Shown here piece by piece: positions 56,745-64,000 of a stretch of 64,000 nucleotides of DNA. The stretch's first letter is position 1. Each line of letters starts with the position of its first letter. Made by a program: the position numbers and the translations under genes. The notes under the pieces are model-generated. The model searched no databases, had not been told where the DNA came from, and worked only from the letters and a program-made list of their open reading frames with translations. Source of the stretch: Entonaema liquescens (Eukaryota; Ascomycota; Sordariomycetes; Xylariales; Xylariaceae); assembly GCA_902805475.1 (NCBI GenBank), contig CADCSX010000005.1:288001-352000 (forward strand). Direction: 5' to 3'.

Positions 56745-57979
56745 ATGTCCGCCGAAGCGACCTGCACCTGAAGAACCAGGTGCAGGCCAATTGGTGGTTA
56801 AAAGACAGAAGCCAGGAACCAGTACTGCGCTCTCACGCCGAGATGGGGCCTCTGGGAGTAGCGCGCTGGTACAATCCGTACGTATATCAACATTACGATC
56901 TGGGATGAGGAAGAAGGGTATAGTACTAACACCGTAGCGTAGGCGCCGAGAACGAGTAATCTAGAAGCACCGTTGATGGAACTTACAGGGCACTCTGGAG
57001 AAATCTTTTCGGCCAGATTCAATCCTACGGGTGGTTTAATTGCTTCGGGTTCAATGGACCGGAGTATCTGTAAGATGCGTCTCAGGACCTCGCTTGCGAA
57101 CTTGGCTGACAGAGATAGTACTTTGGAATTCTTCAGGCGCATGCGATAATTACGGCGTGTTAACAGGACATAGGGGCGCGGTGTTGGATTTACAGTGGTC
57201 TCGGGATTCTGAAATTCTATACTCAGCCTCGGCCGATATGCACCTTGCCAGCTGGGATTTGACATCAGGGACGAGGATACGACGATATATCGGGCATGAG
57301 GAAATCATAAACACTATGGATACGAGCAAGCGTGGTGAGGAATTGTTAATCAGCGGAAGTGATGATGGTGCTATAGGCATTTGGGACCCTCGATCCAAAA
57401 ACGCCGCCGATTTTATCGAGACCGACTTCCCAATCACAGCAGTTGCAGTCGCGGAGGCAGGTAATGAGATCTTCTCGGGTGGCATCGACAACGACATCAA
57501 AGTTTGGGACCTGCGTAAGAAAGCCGTCGTTTACTCCATGCTAGGTCATAACGACACGGTGACCAGCTTACGCGTCTCGCCGGACTCCCAGTCACTCCTA
57601 TCTTACTCCCACGATTCCACTGCGAAGACCTGGGACATAAGACCATTCGCACCTACCGAGCGACACATCCGTACATTCGACGGGGCACAAGTAGGAGTCG
57701 AAAAGAATTTAACCCGTGCTAGCTGGGATAAGGCGGGCAAGAAAATCGCCGTAGGTGCTGGTGACGGAACCGTGTTAATATGGTCCAACGACACTGGCAA
57801 GCTTCTCTACAAACTACCCGGCCATAAGGGGGCGGTAAACTGTGCCGAATTCACTCCCGGCGAGGAGCCTGTTAGTAAGTGGACCACCAATCCGAGTTCT
57901 CCCGGATTTTATTGCTAACGCGTGATCAGTTTTATCTGCATCTTCTGATCGTAGAATGCTGCTCGGGGAGCTTAGATGA
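56745..57979 (+). CDS. U5 snRNP WD40 protein (SNRNP40/Cwf17/Spf38), frame break near the start
   Basis: Spliceosomal beta-propeller of the U5 snRNP. Exons are 56745-56877, 56943-57069, 57119-57874 and 57930-57979. The protein begins with a basic leader (QLVVKRQKPGTSTALSRRD), then MELTGHSGEIFSARFNPTGG, and seven WD-type blades are visible: SILLWN, LASWDL, IGIWDP, IKVWDL, AKTWDI, VLIWSN and the closing MLLGEL in the last exon. Linker phrases such as LTGHRGAVLDLQWSRDSEIL and YSMLGHNDTVTSLRVSPDSQ match the family. The exon sum is one above a multiple of three. Reading MSA-KRPAPEEPG needs the G at 56753 removed, or a different upstream start. Apart from the first five codons every frame is clean. 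The gene is divergent from BET3, 627 bp away. Fission yeast Cwf17 is the named orthologue. Confidence 0.9.
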
Positions 57980-59747
57980 AAGCACGTAAGGCCTAAGAGA
58001 ATCAAAAACAGCTTGTCGTCTTGGGTACAAGTTATATAAACGTCTCCGAACGGCTCCATAAGTCATATGGTTTACCTCAGATATCCTATTCTCCAAGGCC
58101 TTGGATTCGACCGCTGTAGGCTCCCTTGACGTATAGCCGCAACTAATTTAATAATACTGGCAAAGATCCATCAGCAATTCGTCGAATGATTCGTACGAGA
58201 TAACGAATATAGCTCGCGCATCAGATAGACCGTTGAGGGGTATAATTGTTATACCAAATGAGTCTGCACTCATGTTTCTAGCTGTTTAGTTAGATGAAGG
58301 CAGTCTCGCAAATAGTGGGCTCATAGGGTATACTAGATGTTCCTATTAGTCTCGCCGTCTTCTCCAACGTGAGAGATACCAGAGCCATTTTATATTATAG
58401 AATTGAAGAACATCTTATGAACCCCATCAAAAGATATGTCGTAACTACTGTATATATCTATGTATCTATGTATCTATGTATCTACATACACTGTAGGTAG
58501 TCTTCCACCTAAATTCGTTCACAATTTCATGATTACGTAGGCGGATGTAAATGAAGTAATACGGATACTCGTATTAGACCCACCCATATACCTAATGGGT
58601 GTTACTTCATTGGGCGGTACGTACCAAATTCCGAAACAATGGTCGCGGTAGTGCCCCTGCGTCTTGGTTTCATCTCCAGCAGCCTCAGCGCCTGCAGTTG
58701 CAGTTAGAGAACGGACCCCTAAGCGGCAGGTTCATCGAGGCAGCGATAAAGGGGGCGATTTGATTGGTCAGGTCATCTTCTTCCCTCACTCCCCAAATCG
58801 TCCAAACCGACCAAATTGGCCAATACTACCACTTCAGATCTCTACTTCAGCACTAGCTGTTTTGCATACCTGGTATATTCCTTTATGCTTTGCAAGTCAT
58901 ACCAATGGACAATTAAGAGGGTTGCATCCTTCCGATTACCAGGTGTATGCAGATGAGACCGCCAACGCTTTAGAGACGCTCGCTTGTTCTAGCAGTCTCT
59001 CAAGCGCCGTGACGTCCACATCTTCCTTTGCCTATCCTTTGGTGTGCTTTTGCAGTTCTCACTCTCACTCTCTACCCCCCTCGTTCCGTTTGTGGCTGTC
59101 TCTACTTTCTCGTTTCTCGTTTCGCTTCTACCCTTCCTTCGACGAGCCAATCGACGGCTATTGCAGTCGATGGAATCATCCTAATCCTCTCTTTTCCTTT
59201 TTGTACTGTTTCTCGTCACTCGTTCTAGCCATTTGAGAATAACGGACTCTGGGAGTTTCGATTCTATTCTCTCCTGCGTCAAACTGTCGTTAATTTATTC
59301 GATAATTCGCCCTACCACCACATCCCTTTACTTTCTTCCCTCTTCGGCTTGGCTGGTCCATTCCGAGCTTCTAATCTACGATTCGAGACACAGTACATAT
59401 AAATCCTGCAGGTATTCGAACACTCTTTAATCCTACGAGATTCAATTCGTCGAGGGTATTTGCGTCCGAAACCAACACCACATAACACCAAAGAGACTCA
59501 GTATTCGTCGCCAATCGACTCGCACAATTGTCCCATTGGCGCGACTCGTTAGGATACGCGCCAGGTCGGCCCAGCTTAACCACCCGTGTTTGATCGTAGT
59601 GTTCCGACCTTCGTCGACCGCGCTCGTTTCGTCACTCATTAGATTTCGCATCTCGGTTGAGACCGGAAAACAAAAGCATGTACACTAGTAGACATCGGTG
59701 ACATCAGGTTCGACGCTTAAGAAGCTACATATCTGCTCATCATAGTC
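57980..59747. other. Spacer with (TATCTATG)n repeat
   Basis: 1.77 kb. It has about four copies of TATCTATG at 58448-58480. The 3' end is rich in C and T runs typical of leaders for the next gene. The frame at 58664-59236 begins at a non-ATG codon and contains Ser-rich low complexity; I do not accept it. Confidence 0.5.
58448..58480 (+). repeat. (TATCTATG)n tandem repeat
   Basis: About four copies of an 8-bp unit. Confidence 0.85.
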
Positions 59748-61073
59748 ATGGATTACCTTCGCTCAAACGTCCTGCGGCGAGGTCAGTCCTCGGATGCGCA
59801 GACGCAGGATTTAGAACAGGGGCAGCCGGAGATGGGGGAGCAATCAGGTTCCCGTACAAGACGTTTCCCAGTCAGTCGCCCATCTTTGCCCGCGATATTT
59901 ACAAATCGGCCACGTCCAGGTGGACAAAATCAGAGGGCCGGCGACGACGGTGCTGAAGACGATAGCCCGAAGACACCGCGTCACGATTCGGGGTTTCCAA
60001 ATACGTCTTCCACTCATCTTCGCGTACCAAACTTAACACGGACCGGGACAGAACAATACCCGAATCCAAGACCTAGCCAGACAGAGGCGCCCCCCGCGCC
60101 TACGTCGCAATTATATCCACCTCGAGCACAGGTCGAACAGATATCTACCGTATCTGAACCAAGACCTTCGCATAGAAGTGGTAGCCGCAGACATAACGGC
60201 ATGGGGCAATCGCCATTTCGGGGTGCGGATCCTGGAGAGACACATCTAGCCGATCAAGTAGGCAGGACGAGACGTAATCGTAGTCGTAGTCGGAGGCATA
60301 GACACGACGAGCGACCTCAGAGGTTTTTATTTTGTTTTCCCTGGGTTAAATCACGGCGAATACGCTCTCAAATCCTGCGGTGCTTTGTGTCTGGCCTCTT
60401 TTTGATGGCTATGCTCACCGTCTGTGAGTAGTTGAAATTCTACTACGACAAGGTTATGTACTGATGTGGTAATTACAGATCTCGCCCTTTCGATCACCAA
60501 GAACGTAAATAGCAACGAGTTTACAGTGCTTCTAATCGTTGTTATTTTATCTGCTACTATATTCTTCTGCCACGGCCTGGTTAGAATTTGTATGCTGATC
60601 GTCAAGCCGCCCAATGATGAAGAGCATCCGCCTATACCACGACTAATGGAGCCTGGTGGATACGCTGTTCCACGGCGACCAATTCACGTCATTCTCGCGC
60701 GTGACGAGGAAGCCGCAGGAATTGATAACGTTACCAATAAACTAGAGCCTCCGGCTTATGGATTATGGCGCGAGAGCGTTGTATGTACCAATCTATATAT
60801 CCCAAATGATTTCAACCCTACTGACAAGTGGTATAGCGCGTGGATCCGGATCGCTTATATTGGCAACGTAATGACGAGGCTCCTACAAATACCGAAGATG
60901 AGCAGCACACTCGTCCAGAAACAGCTCATACTCGTCCACCGTCGTATGCCTCAGAAGACGGTGTGTCCTACGTCGTCGAGGCTCGTCCAAGGTCTATGGC
61001 CCCTCTGACTGACGTCCCACTTCCACCTCATCCCTCTGAGGCTAGGTCACCCCCTACAACAGAGCGGCCTTGA
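59748..61073 (+). CDS. Two-transmembrane proline-rich fungal protein with PY motifs
   Basis: Exons 59748-60423, 60479-60780 and 60837-61073 give 404 residues (1215 nt). The N-terminal 200 residues are disordered, Pro/Arg/Ser-rich and basic near the membrane (RNRSRSRRHRHDE). Two hydrophobic segments follow: SGLFLMAMLTVYLALSI (crossing the first intron) and FTVLLIVVILSATIFFCHGL. The C-terminal tail has two PPxY-type motifs, LEPPAYGLW and TRPPSYASE, which usually bind WW domains of Rsp5/Nedd4 ubiquitin ligases, and the acidic, Pro-rich SEARSPPTTERP end. Its role is unknown; an adaptor of membrane-protein ubiquitination is a reasonable guess from the motifs alone. The conserved tail phrase VDPDRLYWQR next to the first PY motif recurs in many ascomycetes. 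Confidence 0.75.
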
Positions 61074-64000
61074 CAATGTTTGGTAATAGAACATATGGTC
61101 CACATTTCGTAACCCAATGCTTCCACGGAAGATAGGCTAGGCCAAATGAGTGGCCTATTTGTATAATGGTGTATGATCAGGGGGGAGGAATCCAGCATAA
61201 AAAGGGGAAAAGGATTAAAGTGAGGGTCTTGTATGTGTTATTCATACTAGCATGGCGTAGTATCTAGGTAGCATGGGTTACATATGCGTACGGAGTTTGT
61301 GATTCTAGCACCGGCGCTGGGGGAGCGCGGGTTAATATTGCTTTCATAAATTACCTTGGAACTATTTCCTACCTCCTAATCAAGTCCTCTTCTCTTGGCG
61401 GAGCTCACGTCGAAGCAAAGATTTTCTTTTTCTGAAGCAAACTGTGTGTAATATGTAGTATTTATCTTTTATAACCCACGCAACTCTAGCATATTTGCTT
61501 TCCTACATAGTTTGCGTTGTAATATTTGCTCTTGTTGTTTCGACAACCAGTTGAAGTAAACGTTTCTATATACATGTTTCGTGAGGGCATATTTAATTCT
61601 ACCTTCTACTTCTATAGTTACAAATTAGTAAATATTATCAGGGATTTAATATGACAAAGGAATTAACTATTAGTAAATATAATTCCTAGAATTCGTAACG
61701 CTGAAGTCTACTTCGGTATCGTTAAAGGCGCTCATTATAAACCTACCTTGTCTTGACTAGCTTATGAAATCATCTCGGCGTCCTGGTCTCCACGTCATGA
61801 TTTTCCCCGTATATAGACTTCGCTCAAGGCAGAGAGATCGACGAAAGAAACGCGGTCATGTGCTGCGTCGCGAGTGATGATTGCGGAAGTGTTTGGAGTA
61901 GATCGATGGAATTCCTTGTGCCGAGGCTTAACGTGGTTAGCAAAGCTATATCACATCAATTATATCGCGAGGCTCTATTCGATTACGTGCAGCGTATAAT
62001 CGTCTTGGGGTTCTCGCGTATAGATACGAATACGTGTTTATAGGAGTTTTGATTTTTATATAGTCAAGCATATAATCTTGACTCTATTCTTAAAACCCCA
62101 CGGGATCACTTATATGTGTATAAGCGTAGCCGCTCTAATAGACACATCTGCCCAAGTCGGTTTGGAGAGCTGAGATATTAAATGAAAGGAACTGAAATAC
62201 GACCAATAGAATCAACGGTTTCGACAGCGGAGCGCATGCTAATATGCTCCAACAAGATGTGACTAATCAAGATCGCGATCACAGTCACAATTCCGGTAAG
62301 TTGATGATGTTGGAAGATCAACAAGGCGGAAGCGAAATTCTACAGCCCCCGGCCTTGCGACGGAGATTTGATTGGTCAGAGCACGAGGGTCTTTCGTGGA
62401 GGGGCAGGGTCTTTTTCGAGGGGGAGATGGTGGGATGTATTTTCAACCCTTACACTTACACTTACACGCGAAAGGGATTATACGTAGGTAGTTATATTTT
62501 ATTACTATTATTACTATCGAAGCCATGTGGCGTTATAGAGATTCCAAATTCCAGTAGCCCGTTTTCTTTTTTTATCTAGGCATCTGAGAATATAATATGT
62601 GATCCGTACATAGTAGATGGATCATTCTCATCGGTGGGAAATAATTAATAATTAATAATTAATAATATCTAACCGGGACCATCTCGAGTAGGGTTCATCT
62701 ACTGCATGCAAGGTTAGAAAAAGCTGGGTTAGACTGTTCCAGATTATCACCCTGTCCTTTTTTGTTTTTCATCCCGTCCCGTCCTGCCCAGTATTCTGCG
62801 CGTCTTTCGGGCCTCAAGTCCTATGGTGTGGGGTCGGGTATCACGTCTGGATCGTATGGATAAGCCGGGGGATCATGTCACGAAGGATCATCAGCTTTCA
62901 GTAGGCTAGCATTAGATTCGCCGAAGAGCATAGCCCCGTCTCTCTCTTCTCTCGTTGTTCGGAGTCGGAGTCTGCCCACTTTACTTAGCCTCCACTATTA
63001 ATTCTTATAATATTTGATATATATATAATATATACTAGCACGTGAAATTGAAGATAAGGGCACTGTAATACACAACCTACGTATTAGTAAAAGACATAGC
63101 TTGAGGGATATAAGAGGTAAAAACGAACCAATGCGAAAAGAATCGGGATAGTTGGCATCTGGAAGTAGCTCACTAAAGGCTACGGAAGTATGCTAGTGAG
63201 ACTTTGGATCACATTAGATCCATGTCTCCCTGTTCAGATAGTACCTAAGTAGGCGTGAAATTTTTTGCGGTAGTTATGCAGGGCAGCAAACCGTAAGACA
63301 CTAACCTAGAATAAAGGGGGAAGGTTAGGTAGTATTACTATTGGTTGGTATAACTCGGCGAATCGATTCTAAAGTGGGAAACAGTGAATATTAAGTACTT
63401 CTCCCCTTTTTTTTTTTTTTTTTTTTTTTCCAGCTTGCTTTGGGTTTTTTAGCTTATCTAAACGCACATGGCGAGGTTGACGATGCAGGCCATGTGGGTT
63501 GAAGAGGAGTATAGCATGGTTGCACAAGATGTATGTAGCACAAACGCAAGGAGAATGGGTATAAAAGCATATCGACTATGGCACGGGATGTTAGGGTATT
63601 AGATAAGTACATACATTCCATATACCAAAAAGAAAAGAAAAAAGATAAATGTAACTAAACAATGAAACAAAACAAGGAAGTTCAGATCAAAAGGGAGATA
63701 ATAATAATAATAATAAAACTCGAAGTAGCCAGTAGCCGCTTGAACCTCCACCCAGAATTTTGGCGATCTATCCGCTAAAAGGTAAGTTAACCCTCCTGAG
63801 GTAGGTACGCTGGCACGTACATATTGTATGCAGGGAAGGGTCTACATACTAGGGATTTTCTAGGTAACTACTACATGGTAATTACTAGGGATCTACTAGG
63901 TATCTACTACGTTAGTTAGCCTATTTAAAATGGCGTATCATCTATTACGAAGCAATTGTATTCGGTACCTATTTCGTAGTCTTGTAGTGTAGAGCCTTGA
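61074..64000. other. 2.9-kb gene-free right end
   Basis: No supported gene on either strand. It contains a (TAATAAT)-type run at 62640-62668, a T run of about 27 bases (63404-63431), an (AATAAT) run near 63702-63716 and TAGGTA-rich ends from 63795 on. The ATG frames at 61858-62043 and 62244-62579 have no family resemblance. Confidence 0.55.

Noticed and set aside
58664..59236. 190-codon frame before the two-TM protein
   Set aside because: Non-ATG start, Ser/Phe/Leu-rich low complexity in a C/T-rich leader.
61858..62579. Frames of 61 and 111 codons in the right end
   Set aside because: No family resemblance, mixed with simple repeats; the region has no other sign of coding.

Overview
The window is nuclear DNA of a filamentous ascomycete (Pezizomycotina, most likely a Sordariomycete). 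The evidence is about 24 protein genes carrying many short GT..AG introns of 48-190 nt, fungus-only families (DUF3716, a Zn2Cys6 regulator, the LisH regulator Flo8/SomA, the kinetochore subunit Fta4), spacers of 0.3-4.5 kb, dispersed TAGGTA microsatellite-like motifs and two islands that are almost free of G and C. The exact genus cannot be told from the sequence.

Layout. 1-6 kb: the start of an alpha-glucoside-type MFS transporter (minus; its 3' end lies outside the window), divergent from a ten-exon Zn2Cys6 regulator, then myo-inositol oxygenase. 7-16 kb: indoleamine 2,3-dioxygenase, the ESCRT-I subunit VPS23 and a long serine-rich protein with a repeated phenylalanine-glutamate motif. 16-22 kb: a class III CoA-transferase, a DUF3716 protein and a GRE2-type reductase. 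21.6-25 kb: a gene-free stretch with a 0.73-kb AT-only island. 25-36 kb: an intracellular GH3 beta-glucosidase, a Gag-like orphan ORF, the kinetochore protein Fta4, a calpain and an F-box-like protein. 36-38 kb: a 785-bp element with perfect 71-bp terminal inverted repeats (flanking TA included), followed by a two-exon gene for a small secreted eight-cysteine protein. 38-45 kb: a LovD/class-C beta-lactamase-like hydrolase, an SDR and an unrecognised protein. 45-61 kb: a conserved fungal acidic protein, SomA/Flo8, TRAPP subunit BET3, the U5 snRNP WD40 protein and a two-TM proline-rich protein with PY motifs. 61-64 kb: no gene seen.

Several genes fit carbohydrate use (transporter, regulator, MIOX, intracellular beta-glucosidase), but they are not one cluster. 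The rest is housekeeping: membrane traffic (VPS23, BET3), splicing, kinetochore and morphogenesis control. No PKS, NRPS or terpene synthase is present.

Splice models were built by hand. For twelve multi-exon genes the summed exons are an exact multiple of three, which supports them. In five others (VPS23, CoA-transferase, Fta4, SDR, U5-40K) the sum is off by exactly the number of single-base breaks located, and a sixth (serine-rich protein) has an in-frame TAG. Because essential genes are among them, and several breaks sit in short homopolymers, assembly indels are the leading explanation. The most interesting biological items are the unannotated eight-cysteine secreted protein, the element with pristine GC-balanced ends around an AT-only core, the five-copy FE motif protein, and a BET3 gene with a 15-nt microexon and a GC-AG intron.
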